The notes beneath the pieces were generated by a model. It searched no databases and had not been told where the DNA came from. It saw only the letters and a program-made list of their open reading frames with translations. This document shows, piece by piece, positions 43,736-54,789 of a stretch of 64,000 nucleotides of DNA. The stretch's first letter is position 1. Every line of letters starts with the position of its first letter. A program made the translations under genes and the position numbers. The DNA lies in contig JANFNE010000017.1 in NCBI GenBank assembly GCA_024867545.1, positions 769,001 through 833,000 on the forward strand, in the 5' to 3' direction. Origin of the DNA: Phytopythium helicoides. Lineage: Eukaryota; Oomycota; Peronosporomycetes; Pythiales; Pythiaceae.

Positions 43736-46703
43736 TCACAGTGCTGGCAGTGAGAATGATTTTGCCATAGCTCCATCGCTGTTTGGATCTGCTGTCCGAT
43801 CATCCGACCCCCAACCTAGGAGTCTGTCGCTGTCAGGCTGTCCTGCACTCCCAAGACCACCAATACTACTATCTAGCTCCCCGCTCAACGATTCGTGCTC
43901 ATCGTCTTCGTTAACCAAGACGCTGGAAGAGACGAGAGGAGATACCAGACTCTTTCTCATGGATCCTGGCGATGACGCCTTAGGAGACGAAACCCTGCTC
44001 GCAGCACCGAATTCGTGCTTGGAGAAAACGTTGAGATTCGTGACGCCCCAAAATCACTGGACACTCCTGACGGCGTCATCGACATTGAGTGACGCGAATC
44101 ACGAGCAGACTTCATCCTTGACGGACCTCCGCTCATGCTCGCCGTGCCAATAAGACGCTGAGTCTCGAGGAAGTCGCCACTAGCAAAAGCCGTGAGGGAA
44201 CCGTCTTGGAAGTTGTTCTTCGACTCTTGTCGAGCAAATCCACCCATCGTTCGCCGCTTTAAACTCGCGGCTAGCATGTTATTGACGGTGTCAATATACA
44301 GCTCTCGACGGTCAAGTGCTGTCTTATCGAATTGCTCGCCAATATTCTTATTATTCATAATTTTGGTATAAATCTTGACGCGGATCTTCTCGAGTACGCC
44401 CCCTTGCTGGTCCAGCATGAGCTCTTCCATGTTGTTCTGGTTTTTGACTGTCCTTGTTGCATCCTGTGTGAAGGACCTCATACTCTGCACGAGCGACGAC
44501 AAGGTCTGCAATGAACTGGCAGTTTTTCACCAGCAGTTGCTGCTGCCGCTCGTTGAACAGCTTCCTGCCACTCAAATTGACATTGCTGTTGTTATTGTTG
44601 TCAGATGACCTAGCACTTGTCTTGCTACTGGATCTTGCTGACGTCTCAAATTTCCAGCACTCGCTAACAAAGCTCTCACAGATTCGGTCGATCTCGCGGT
44701 TTAAGTCGACGAGATCCATATTGCGTATTGAGGATCGTGCAACCACTTCTGAAAAGTCATCTTGCTTCTTCTGGAAGCTTACATAGAGCGCTTCAACGCG
44801 ATCAGACTCCTTGTCGACAATTGCAACTAGTCTGTTGGTCGCAGCTTGGATCTCAGCTCGGTTTTCTGCTTGTAAAGCCATCATTTGTGACTCAGCTCGA
44901 TCTTGTCGAGAGCTTGATTTCCTCTTTTGCAGCATGGAGACTCTCCAGTGAGCCTTGGACCATTTTATTCTCTTGATACTGACTCCGGAAATTTCGCTCC
45001 ACCTCGCGCTGAGTTTCTTCTATCTCGCGCTTGTGTGCAGATGTGACTTCTTCAATGTGGAACAGCTGGTTCTTAATCACACCCAGCTCGTTGTCGACAG
45101 TTTTATTTGTTCGCTCAAGTTCGTCTTGCAAATTTCGAGTTCCTTTCTGGAGGTCGTCTACATTTTGATCGTTTCTTTCTCTGTACTCGTTTATCTCTCG
45201 CGTGAAAGTTTCGGCTGTCTCAATCGTTTTCTGTAAACTGTACGATATGCGAATGCTCTCTTCTGACAGTGTGCTCATGTTGTGCTGAATGCGGTCAATT
45301 GAGTCAAACACCTGCACGAATTGCGAGCGGTTGTGATCCTCTGATGCCGTCGCTTGTTTTTGGATGGTTGCAATTTTGCGAACGCAGTCCGCAACCGTTA
45401 ATGCAACCATATCCAGCTTCCCTGCAACGGACTTGATCTCGGCGTCAAGGTTCAAGCTCACTAAATCCATCAGTGCAGAGTTGACCGTTGCAATCTCTCC
45501 GCGTAGCATGACAACACAGTCAGCAATCTTCTCGCCCATTCGGTGATCCAGGTGGACTTTAAGCTCTTCGTGCGCTCGCTGCAATCCATCCAGTCTAATA
45601 GAGTGCTGAATAACTGCCACCTGCGTCTCCTCGAACGATTTGACTTTCTCCTCCATTTCCTTGACTGCGGCTGTGTTTGCGTCCAACTTGTTGACTGTTT
45701 CCACCAGCATCCCTTGCATTACCTCAGCCTGCATGTCTGCCTCCTGCTGCTTCTTGCGTAACTCAACCAGGATTTCCTCGGTTCGCGATTGCTTCCTCGT
45801 GATTGTCTCTAGCATCTCGGCATACGAGCTGTTGATGTCCTCTTGCTCTGATCGAGATGTGAGTAGATCCTCAAGATCTTGTTGGATCGCGATTCTACTT
45901 CATCCAGCATTCGCTGCCGGTCGATCTTCATCTGCTGCGCAATGCGCTGCTCTGCGCCTATCAAGTCATTTTGAGTGACACATGCGCGAAGACTTTCGTT
46001 CAACTTGTCCATTTGAGACTGCACGAGACCTTTCATGTTTTTGGTTGCGCGCCTGGACAACTGCATCTCGACGCTTAATCTCTGCTTGCAGCCGCGAAAC
46101 AGTATCCTTGGCATCATGGAACGACTGTCGAAGTGTTGAAAAGTCGTTGGTTTGCTTGTGAATAGCATCCCACAGAGGTCGAAGTACTGCGTCCATGTTG
46201 ACGGGGATCGCTTCAGGAGGGCGAATCGATGCTACAGCCACTGCCGCTTCTGCTGCAATCTCAGCACTCATATCTCTTTGTGATGGCATTGTTGAGAGCG
46301 CAGGGCGAATCGATGGACCGCCTTGATTCACTCGCATCTTTCCAGTTGACTGTCGATGGTACGGCGTTGGACTGTATCCTTGTCCGCCGCCACCCCCAAC
46401 ACTAGCTGAGCTCTGCTGAGTAGCATTTCATGCCGCAAGTCCAGAACCTCCTTCTGCAGTGACACAACTTGGTCACGCAGAGTCTGACACTCAACTACAG
46501 CGTCTGCGCTGTTTGCAACCTCAGACAGCGCCTTCATAAGCCATGGAGGCAGTGCAGTGCCGCTAAGTAGCTCGTGCTTCTCGAGCGTTTGCACCTGCTA
46601 AGCGCAGTTTGGCGATAACCTCGGCCAGCGACTCATCGTTCAGCAAGAGCTCGGGCGCCTGTCGCCACGCTAGCCGCGAGGACGTCTCATGCCCAAACTC
46701 CAT
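43736..46703 (-). CDS. Long coiled-coil protein, possibly flagellar; family not recognised
   Basis: Successive minus-strand frames give one continuous heptad-rich protein of roughly 950 residues. Segments include MEFGHETSSRLAWRQAPELL, VVSLQKEVLDLRHEMLLSRA, KNMKGLVQSQMDKLNESLRA, TEEILVELRKKQQEADMQAE, SLQKTIETAETFTREINEYR and RVKIYTKIMNNKNIGEQFDK, then an S-rich tail ending at 43736. Frame changes near 46590, 46330, 46020, 45880, 44930, 44460 and 44010 separate coding blocks without loss, so I treat them as indels or unrecognised short introns. The ATG at 46703 is a guess; the frame is open up to 46949. A location next to, and on the same strand as, an axonemal dynein makes a flagellar or basal-body role plausible, but that is context only. 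Confidence 0.55.
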
Positions 46704-47094
46704 GGCCAAAGCGTTTCTCTCACCCACTGGAGCAAAGCGAGCAACTGGGAGCAGGGCAAGTATATTTGGCGGAGACCAAATTTGGCACGGCGGACTTTCA
46801 GCACGTTTGCAAATCGCATTCCTGCTGATCATTTTGGGTTCGTCTTTGCATGGCAAACCGCTCGAACGCGATGGACTCGAACGCACTTGGGTATGCCCCG
46901 CATCGTTGGTCGACGCCACACTTTCCATCCGAGAGGGGTTGATGGTCAAAAGTTGTCAGCCATGTTGAAGTGGTCGATCCTCCAAAAACCTCCATAACCC
47001 TATCCCCTCTCCTCCCTCCTCTTTCCGGGGGGTATCTCATCTCGCAGTCCCGCGAAAGATATCCCGGCTCGCCACTACGAGAAGGGGGGCGAAC
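46704..47094. promoter_or_regulatory. Divergent region between the coiled-coil gene and RPN6
   Basis: About 390 bp between divergent starts. The part before 46949 may still code the N-terminus of the coiled-coil protein. Pyrimidine-rich sequence (CCCCTCTCCTCCCTCCTC) lies at about 47001-47025, 70-95 nt upstream of the RPN6 start. No conserved element was identified with confidence. Confidence 0.35.
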
Positions 47095-48892
47095 ATGGCG
47101 GACGTCGAGATGGCCGAGCCGCCGCACGCGCTGCAGCTGCAGTTCGAGGACGCGGAGGAGCTGGCGGCGTCGCTGGCGGCCGGCGCGTCGCCCGCGCAGG
47201 CGCAGGCGCAGTTCCAGCGCATCCTGAGCTACGGTGGGGCGCTTGCGCTGGTCGCGGAAGCCAGGGAGAAAGTGCGCTGGAGCTCACGAGGTGGCGGCGC
47301 GCAGAGGGCGAGGACGCGGACGGCGAGGAGGTGCAGCGCGTGAAGGAGCACGCCATCTACAAGCTGGCGCAGCTCTACATCCAGTTCGGGTGCGTGGGGT
47401 GGGCCGCTCGGCGCTCGGGGAGGGCGCGGCTGACGAACGGCGCAGGCAGGAGAAGGAGCTGGCGACGCTGCTGCAGTCGGTGCGCCCGTTCTTCGCGACG
47501 ATCGCAAAGGCCAAGACGGGCAAGATCGGTGCGTGGAGGCGGTCTGCGCGCTTGCGTTTGCTTGGGCAGAGGGGCTGACACCGCGGGGCAGTGCGCACGG
47601 TGATTGACATGGTGGCCAAGGTGCACGTCATGGACGCCGACAAGGCGCTGCAGCTGCAGGCGGACCTCTGCATCGACTCGATCGAGTGGTGCAACCTGGA
47701 GAAGCACACGTTCCTGCGCCAGCGCATCGAGTCGCGCCTTGCTGCCATGTACGGAGTGCAGGCGTGACGGTACTTTGGTGGATTCCCCGAACTGACCTAT
47801 GACGCTCATCCAAACAGCTACTTCCAGCAGCAGAAGTTCCAGGCGGCGCTGGACCTGATCACCAAGCTCCTGCGTGAGATCAAGAAGCTGGACGACAAGC
47901 AGCTGCTCGTGGAGATCCACTTGGTCGAGAGCAAGCTGCATCACGCGCTGCGCAATGTGCCCAAGGCCAAGGCGGCGCTCACCGCGGCGCGCAGTATCTC
48001 GAACACAATCTACGTCGTGCCCAAGACGCAGGCGCAGATTGACCTCATGTCGGGCATCCTCCACGCCGAGGAGCACGACTACAAGACAGCGTACTCGTTC
48101 TTTTTTGAGTCGTTCGAGGCACTTGGCACGATCGATGAGAAGGAGGCGCTGAGCTGCCTCAAGTACATGCTGCTGTCAAAGATCGCCAGCGGCGGCGCGA
48201 GCGAGGTCAACACGATCATCAACAGCAAGCAGGCGATGAAGTTCATTGGCATCGACGTAGAGGCTATGCAGGCGGTCGCTAAGGCGCATGAGAAGCGCTC
48301 GCTCGAGCTTTTTGAGCAAGCCACCCAAAAGTACTCTGCGCGTAAGTGTTTTGCGTAGAGAACCAGCTGGTTGGTGTCGTCTAGTTATACTAACCTTCAC
48401 ATGTGATCAACCAATGCAGAGCTCGTGGAGGACCCGCTCATCAAGCTGCACCTGGGCAAGCTATACGAGCAGCTCCTGGAGAGCAACCTCATCAAGATCA
48501 TTCAGCCGTTCTCGTGCGTCGAGATTGGGCATGTGGCGCATTTGATCAAGCTCCCGCTCCCGCAGATCGAGCTCAAGTACGTCGAATATTCGGTTTCAAG
48601 TGACGATAATGCCGTTCGTTGACTCTCGTTTGTCGTTGCAGGCTGTCGCAGATGATTCTAGACCACAAGTTCCACGGCATCCTTGACCAGGGCAAGGGCC
48701 AGCTCATTGTATACGACAGTCCGGTGGAAGATGTACGTGCTTGGTCTAGGATGATGCTGCACGTAGCTGTCAATGCTGATCTTGATATGTTCCCACTCGC
48801 AGAAAACGTACTCGGCCGGGCTAGGTGTCATCGAGAACGTTGGCAGCATCGTGGACAACCTTTTCCGACGCGCCGACAAGCTGCAGGCGTAG
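47095..48892 (+). CDS. RPN6: 26S proteasome regulatory subunit RPN6 (PSMD11)
   Basis: Eight exons (47095..47233, 47305..47389, 47446..47528, 47592..47748, 47818..48341, 48420..48576, 48642..48732, 48803..48892) join without a break into 441 residues, the normal RPN6 length (about 420-440). Helical TPR-like repeats ([68 protein letters not shown]) lead to the C-terminal PCI domain ([40 protein letters not shown]) and the final helix [17 protein letters not shown]6 clamps the lid to the core and base of the 26S proteasome. All introns are 56-78 nt; the one at 48342 has a textbook ATACTAACC branch site. Confidence 0.95.
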
Positions 48893-49033
48893 GACGCTAG
48901 AAGCCGAGGTACCTATCACACGATGCGTGGAGGAGGAGACGGAGGAGTTCACACAAAGGCAACACCAATGAACGGACTTGCCAACATTTTTCAACATCTT
49001 ATCAAGTGCAATTTTTCAATACTGTAGATTTGC

Positions 49034-51444
49034 TTATCCGTCGTACGCTGAGTACGTCACACTCTTGCTCTGCTCGCTCACATCGTCGTGTTCGTGGATC
49101 GGCGTCTGCGTCGCGGTGGAGCTCGCGATCGCAGCCGACTTGACCAGGTACAGGTCGTTCATCATAGACTGGCGAGCCAAGGCTTTCTGGTGGATCTGCT
49201 CCTGCCGCACGCGCCTCGCGCGGCGTCTGGTCGTAAGGAAGATCAAGATGCCGAGCGTGATGACGAGCGCAATACCCGACACGATGTAGACGGCGTACAA
49301 GGGCGGCCCATAGTTTTCCTCCAGGAGCTTGCCGTTGGCCGCAGTGACCTTAAGCTGCTTCGTGCACCGAGGTCCGCCCCAGTACTCGTTGATGCACTCG
49401 CACTTGAAGTTTGTGCATTGGCCCGTGCGGAAGGCGTAGTTGACGCTGTAGGGAAAGTTGCAGTCGGTGTAGTCTCGGCACGGAGCGCCGCCCTGCACCT
49501 CGATCCATGTGTTATCCCCGTCCGTGTACTCCTCGATGTGGTCCTCAATCCACTTCTTGGTCGGGTGCGTGCTCGGGTCGCAGCCAACAGCCATTTTAGA
49601 CGAGTTCGACCGGTCCTGGTACAGGCGAATGTAGTCCACCTTCATGTACATGGGGAACGAGTCGCAGATGCGATTCGTCTTGGCGTCCTTGCCATCGCCA
49701 CGACACTGCTTTCCTGCATTCGGCGGAGACGCGCCCCATGAGGAAGACAATGCCACGTTGAAGATGATGTACATGGGCTCCTCCGGGAAAATCTTGTTGG
49801 GATTGGACTTCGTCGAGTCTTGTCCAATGTCGAGAATTGATGATGCCGGAATCTCGAACACTGGCTCGCCCTCAATCATCCATCGAATGTACCCCTCCTC
49901 GCCTGTGACCCATTCGAGCTGGTACCTCACGAACGACGTGTATGCTCCAACATGAATCCCCCAGTTGGACGAGATGGCATCCATCTGGTACGCAAAGGGC
50001 TCCATTGTGTTGGTCTTGGCCGTCGTGTCATTTCTCGGCGCTGAGCATCGCTCGTCCTGGTTGTCAGGATCGCACAAGAACGCACCCTGGTACGCGTTCT
50101 GGGACGGAAAGCACGTGCCATTCGAGTTGATGCCCCAACGTCCGCGCGCCCGGTCGCCGTCAATGTAGTCGAGATCACTGTACACGTCGTAGGCACCCGG
50201 GCAGATGGTCACGTTGCAAGTGTTAACAGTGATGTTCTCCATGTTTTCCTTGATCTCCGAGTACACTTGCGTGTCGTTGCCGTCCAGAGCGCAAAAGTTG
50301 TTGGCGGCGTAACGCAGACCAGCGTACCACGACTGGTACTTGCGCTTGTCGTACAGGGCAGTGGGAACGCCGATAATATTGGCACCCGCAGTCCCGCAGT
50401 TCTGGCCGTAGTAGCAGCCCGAAGTAGTCACCTGCTGTCGTGTTGGCATCGATACGGCGGTACTCTTCAGGCATGCCGGGGCCGATCTGGATGGATGACG
50501 AGATGGCGGTACCGCCGCCTTCGAGCAGATCGATCTCGGGAGCGCCGCGACCCTGGTACGGGTTGAGGCCGTGGCCGGGGGTGGCGTTGCACGCGCTGAT
50601 GCGCTGGTTGCTCGAGTTGAAGACGCGCTCGTTGCACTCGTCGTAGGAAAAGGGCCACATGCGGCTTGTCGACGCGGAGAAGAGTGCGCGGCCGAGGTTG
50701 CCCATGAACCACACGCCGGGCCACGTCGGGTAGTAGGCCGAGTCGGTCACGCGCGCGCTCGAAGCCTTCTTCAGGTCTGGGTTCTTGGACGACTCGGTGA
50801 TGGCACCTGGCAGCTGGACTCGCACCTCTATCATGCCGCCCTGGAAGCAGAACTTGTTCCAGGACTGATGCTGCCCGAGCGGTAGTACTGCGTTAATACG
50901 AGCGCGGAGGTTAGTGCACGGTCAAGCAATGAATGACGGACGGCGTGGCACTCACGAAGGTCGAGTTCTGGTAGGCTGGCGGTCGCAAGTAGAGGTTGTA
51001 GACGGTGATGGTGTGCTTGACGTCGGCGATCTCGATCTGCATGTAGCAGACGTCGTCGCTGTCGTCGCAGACGACGGAGGTCATGTTGTGGCCGTACATT
51101 TGCAGGGCCGAGTTGGTGCCGTCGGCCATCTCTAGCGAGGTCCAGAGGTGGTCTCCTCCGGGCGTGAAGTTGCGTCCCTCGCGGTTGAACTCGTCGCTCA
51201 TGACGAGCTCCCACGTGTCTCCGCGCGAGCTCGTGTACGTCTGTGAGTCGTCGGGCGTGTCGGGGTCGACCCACGGCAGCACGCCCGAGCGCGTCTCGAG
51301 CTCGACGAGCGGGAAGGCCGCGAGCAGCGCCGCGTCCTCCGACCCGGAGCCGCTCGCGCTGCTGTCGCTGCCTGAGGACGAGGAGCCCGCGGCCGTGGCG
51401 GCCGAGGCACAGGCCAGGCCCGCGAGCAGCAGCCGCAGCGCCAT
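49034..51444 (-). CDS. KRE6: KRE6/SKN1-type beta-glucan synthesis protein (GH16)
   Basis: Exons 51444..50956 and 50887..49034 (68-nt intron with a CACTAACC branch site). A signal peptide (MALRLLLAGLACASAATAAG) leads to a GH16-like domain. WELVMSDEFNREGRNF, WNKFCFQGGMIEVRVQLPGA and the catalytic EIDLLEGG (E-I-D-x-x-E) are followed by WGIHVGAYTSFVRYQLEW and YMKVDYIRLYQD. A cysteine-rich EGF-like segment (GQCTNFKCECINEYWGGPRC) precedes one membrane helix (VYIVSGIALVITLGILIFL) and a cytosolic tail. This fits a type I membrane protein acting on beta-1,6/1,3-glucan, the main oomycete wall polymer. One base seems missing near 50868 (GSI-QSWNKF) and one break lies near 50430. Confidence 0.87.
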
Positions 51445-52405
51445 GCGCGTCCGTCGCGTTTCTGTGCGAGGAAGAGTTGGCGAAGCGCGCGCGCGTCCGC
51501 AAGGAGCCGAGGGGGCCGCCGGCTCGTCCGCAATGAGAAGCGGGCGCCTCGAAGCAGCGGCGTGGCGCGCGACTGCGAGGCGAGCGAGCGGTTGTGGATG
51601 TCGCGCATCTCCCGCGGCCAGCGCTTCATCTCTGCGCCGCGGCCGGACGACGGCGGCGGCTTGACGCGGGGCGGACGGCAGGCATGAGGCCGTTTGTATG
51701 GCCTCCGTGGTGGCTGAAGTTGGCCCTTGGACGGTGGGACGCACAGCAAACGACCGACCGCGTTATTTTATATAATGCGATAAAATGGAGTTGTATTCAT
51801 ACAAATTATTATACGAAACGAACTTCGGTAGTTAATATTGGAGAACCTGTGATGCGTTCGGACGGAGATTAACGATAGGCTTTGCACGGACCAGAGAGCA
51901 GGCTCTGCTCAATGCAGCGCGGGCTCAGTTGCGAGCTGGGAGCTGGGCTGGCTGCGCACTGTGCTCGCCCGTGTCAACGCCGCGCTGGCGACAGACCGAC
52001 GCGTGCAGTACCTCCACGTGCAGTACCTCCATGTGTGAGCGGCATGCAGGGTCTATAGGCGAAGGCCGAGCGAGAGAGAGGCTGGATCGGTCCACAGGTA
52101 ACCAGTCCGACTTTCAGTTTTTACGCGTGTCGCATGCGAACAGAAATCAGATCATTCGCGCAACATGCAAGCGACATCGATGCCAAGATGCACGGGAAGT
52201 TGAAGCGCGCTGGGCTGAGCTCGCTCGTTGCTGCTCTGCCTGGCGGTCTGCCCGCTTCAGCGCGGCGACCTGCTGGCTAATGAGGCGTTTGAACGGCCTG
52301 AGATCCGCAAGAAGGTCCTGCTCTAAGCCTCGGAGAAGAAGATGCGGCAGCTCGCGTGCAGCTGCTCGCTGTTGACGAGCGTCGGCGTCGGTCGAGTCCG
52401 CGGAC
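51445..52405. other. Long intergenic region with a short tandem repeat
   Basis: About 960 bp between divergent genes. It includes the leader of the KRE6-type gene (open upstream frames, P/R-rich, not convincing as protein), an AT-rich segment at 51765-51860 and a two-copy 15-bp tandem repeat CGTGCAGTACCTCCA at 52002-52031. No gene is recognised. Confidence 0.45.
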
Positions 52406-52562
52406 ATGGAGCAATCGGAAGGCGGAGACGGAGACACGTCCAAAGCTGAAGAGCAGTAAGTCGAGCCCCTGGGTGGGAGGCCCTGCGCAAACATCCGCCT
52501 CGAGTTGGGTTGATCCCGTCGTAAACACCGATTGCGGTGCTATTGGTGGACAGGAGCCCAAG

Positions 52563-53183
52563 ATGGCGCACCTGACGCACAAGCTGCCATGGGCGTCGCT
52601 GGCGACGGCGATCCCTGCTACACCCCCGCAAGGACAAAAGCCGCGGCCAGACGAAGCTGAAGCGTTCGGGAAGAAGGCGGAGCACCTAGCGGCGGTGCTG
52701 GCGGCGACCGTGGCGGAGTTTGCAGCTACCGACCGACGCTCGGGGGAGGAGAAGGAGAAGTACGACGTGGGGACCTGGGAGGGCCACTACGAGTACCGCG
52801 TTGCGCTCTACGGCGCCGGTGGGTGCAGGGGCTTCGTCGAGAGTGTCATCAACGGCTATGTAGCGCTCAACCTGCTGGTGGAGAGCGAGGCACGCGTGCG
52901 AGCGGCGCTGTTCGACTCCAGCTACTCATCCACGCTGGCTGTCAACGCTGGCCACCACGACGGCAGCCACCCCGAGTGGCTCGCAGGCAAGCTCGAGCCT
53001 CTAGTGGACGACTATTGCTGGAACCCCAAGCCGCTGGACGCGGAGGTCGTGGGCGGCATCCGAAACTACTGCGCCGAGCTCTTTCGCTGCATGTACACTC
53101 GGCCGGATCTGTTCACGCAAGAGCGGATCTCGAACTCGCTCTGGGTCCTCCAGCGGTTCTGCTACTACGAGCCAGCATACTAG
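52563..53183 (+). CDS. Unknown conserved-looking protein
   Basis: The open frame from ATG 52563 gives 206 residues (MAHLTHKLPWASLATAIPAT ... RFCYYEPAY) with strong coding composition. Notable strings are VGTWEGHYEYRVALYGAGGC, VESVINGYVALNLLVESEAR and IRNYCAELFRCMYTRPDLF; no family is recognised and no signal or membrane segment is seen. An alternative N-terminus starts at ATG 52406 (MEQSEGGDGDTSKAEEQ) and would splice at GAGCA|GTAAGT to the AG at 52558-52559, but one G is missing to keep phase (CAG|GTAAGT expected). If that is an assembly deletion, the protein gains about 19 residues and one intron of about 100 nt. Confidence 0.6.
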   Translation: MAHLTHKLPWASLATAIPATPPQGQKPRPDEAEAFGKKAEHLAAVLAATVAEFAATDRRSGEEKEKYDVGTWEGHYEYRVALYGAGGCRGFVESVINGYVALNLLVESEARVRAALFDSSYSSTLAVNAGHHDGSHPEWLAGKLEPLVDDYCWNPKPLDAEVVGGIRNYCAELFRCMYTRPDLFTQERISNSLWVLQRFCYYEPAY

Positions 53184-53199
53184 GAACGGTAACTGGAGG

Positions 53200-54072
53200 T
53201 GGTGGGAGCAATGTCTTGACTTCCAGGAACGAGCGAAGTGATTGGGGGCTCTGCCAGCAAGCGCAGCAATCAGCTTACAGCGTGTCTCCACGACCCCAGA
53301 GTCGAGCAGCTTCTTGATGGCACCAAAGGTGAATAGATTCTTCATTCATCTGGCGAACGCAGTACGATGTCCCCGCAAAATTCAGTTTGAACTCCCCACC
53401 GGCGTTGGGCATAAAGAACTTGGCCATCTTCCACAGGTGCGAGACTGACTGTCCATACCTGCCGCCCTCCAGGTTGAGCCAGTCCTGCACGACAACTCAA
53501 CCTCAGCCTCGTAGACCTTCTTGTTGGAGTGCTCATCCAGCGTCCCCAGTGCGTCAGGTGCTCGTCCATGTGAGTGAGGGCGGAGCGCCGACCACAGCAG
53601 TGGATGATCCGTCCGACTCAGCGCAAGTCTTCAAAGCGGAGTAATGCGGATGATGAGGGATTGCTTCTGCTGGTCACCCGAACGATCTGGCTCCGGTGAA
53701 ACGCATTCAAGTTTGCCCGCACGTCGCGCAAACTACACGCCTTTCGTAGCCGCGAGTGGCTCAGGTTTCCCCTCCCGACCTCCTTCCTCCAAAGCGTCAG
53801 CTTTATGGACAGGTCGTCATGAAAAACTAGGTCAAGTTTGTGTTCCCACTGGCACGTGGGTAGATGCGAGTAGCAATTCCAACGCTGGCAAAGGCGCTAT
53901 GCGAGTCCAACTCGATCCGAACGTCCGATATCTGCTTCAGTTCGTCGAGTCTCGATGCCGCTTGTGCTGAGCTGGAGGCGTTGGTGTTGCAGCCAACTTC
54001 AACTCGAATGTCCCCCGAAGGTACCCTGCCACCCACTACTGCGGCCTCGCACCACCAGACTCGACCATACAA
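53200..54072 (-). pseudogene. Unidentified broken coding region
   Basis: Minus-strand frames carry protein-like pieces in order: VEVGCNTNASSSAQAASRLD, IELDSHSAFASVGIATRIYP, FHDDLSIKLTLWRKE, TLDEHSNKKVYEAEVELS, QDWLNLEGGRYGQSVSHLWK, MAKFFMPNAGGEFKLNFAGT and FTFGAIKKLLDSGVVETRCK. They overlap in different frames with stops between, so the region is either a decaying gene or a gene hit by several indels. I do not recognise the family. It would be transcribed divergently from the ferredoxin gene at 54096. Confidence 0.35.
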
Positions 54073-54095
54073 ATCGCCGCCGCTCGTCGACCGCC

Positions 54096-54680
54096 ATGGC
54101 CGCCCGCCTGACGCTCGCGCTCCGCTCCGCCATGACGCGCCGGCCCGCGCTGCGCGTCGCTCGCGCCACCAACTGGTCGGTGGCGCGGCCGGCGCCGCGT
54201 GCGCGCGCGTTCTCGAGCGTGACGTTCACCTTCGTGGACGCGGAGGGCGAGGCCAAGTCGGTGACAGCGGAGGAGGGCACTACGCTCGCGGACGTGGCGC
54301 ACGAGAACGACATCGAGCTCGAGTGTGCGTTCATCGCGACGGTGGTGGAGGTTGTGGGGCTGACGTGTTGGTGGTGGTGGTGGTGGTGCTGCAGGCGCGT
54401 GCGGGGGTGAGCTGGCGTGCTCGACGTGCCACCTCATCTTCGAGCAGGATGTGTTTGAGCAGCTGCCAGAGATCAGCGAGGAAGAGGAGGACATGCTCGA
54501 CCTCGCCTAGGGGCTCACCGAGACGTGCGTTGCGAGCTCTGTGGTTGTGGTGGGGAATTTGGGACGCTCACGGTGGACGGGATGAACCACAGGTCGCGCC
54601 TGGGTTGCCAGATCAAGGTCTCCAAGGTGCTCGAGGGCTCGACGGTGCACGTGCCCGACGAGAGCAACAACCTCATGTGA
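54096..54680 (+). CDS. YAH1: Mitochondrial [2Fe-2S] ferredoxin (adrenodoxin/Yah1 type), with in-frame TAG
   Basis: Three exons (54096..54322, 54395..54524, 54593..54680). A basic presequence ([20 protein letters not shown]) precedes the ferredoxin fold: [33 protein letters not shown], the cluster loop [13 protein letters not shown] with three cysteine ligands, DMLDLA and the fourth ligand in [10 protein letters not shown]. Yah1 feeds electrons to mitochondrial Fe-S cluster assembly. Two defects are seen. The exon lengths sum to one base too many or too few around the first intron. Codon TAG at 54508-54510 stands where the family has tyrosine (LAYGLT). A TAC-to-TAG change or read error explains the latter. 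Intron 1 contains a (TGG)n tract. Confidence 0.8.
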
Positions 54681-54789
54681 GCCTAGTGCCAAGACGCTCG
54701 TGATGGATTGCTCCTACAGTAGACGCCCATTTTGATTATCGACCATCGGCTGCTCGACTCTCTAGTAGTTGTGCACCACTTACTCTGCT

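Noticed and set aside
54096..54680. Reassigned TAG codon (tyrosine) as a genetic-code change
   Set aside because: Other genes in the window end at TAG (for example 1889, 19417, 25795 and 48892), so TAG is a normal stop here.
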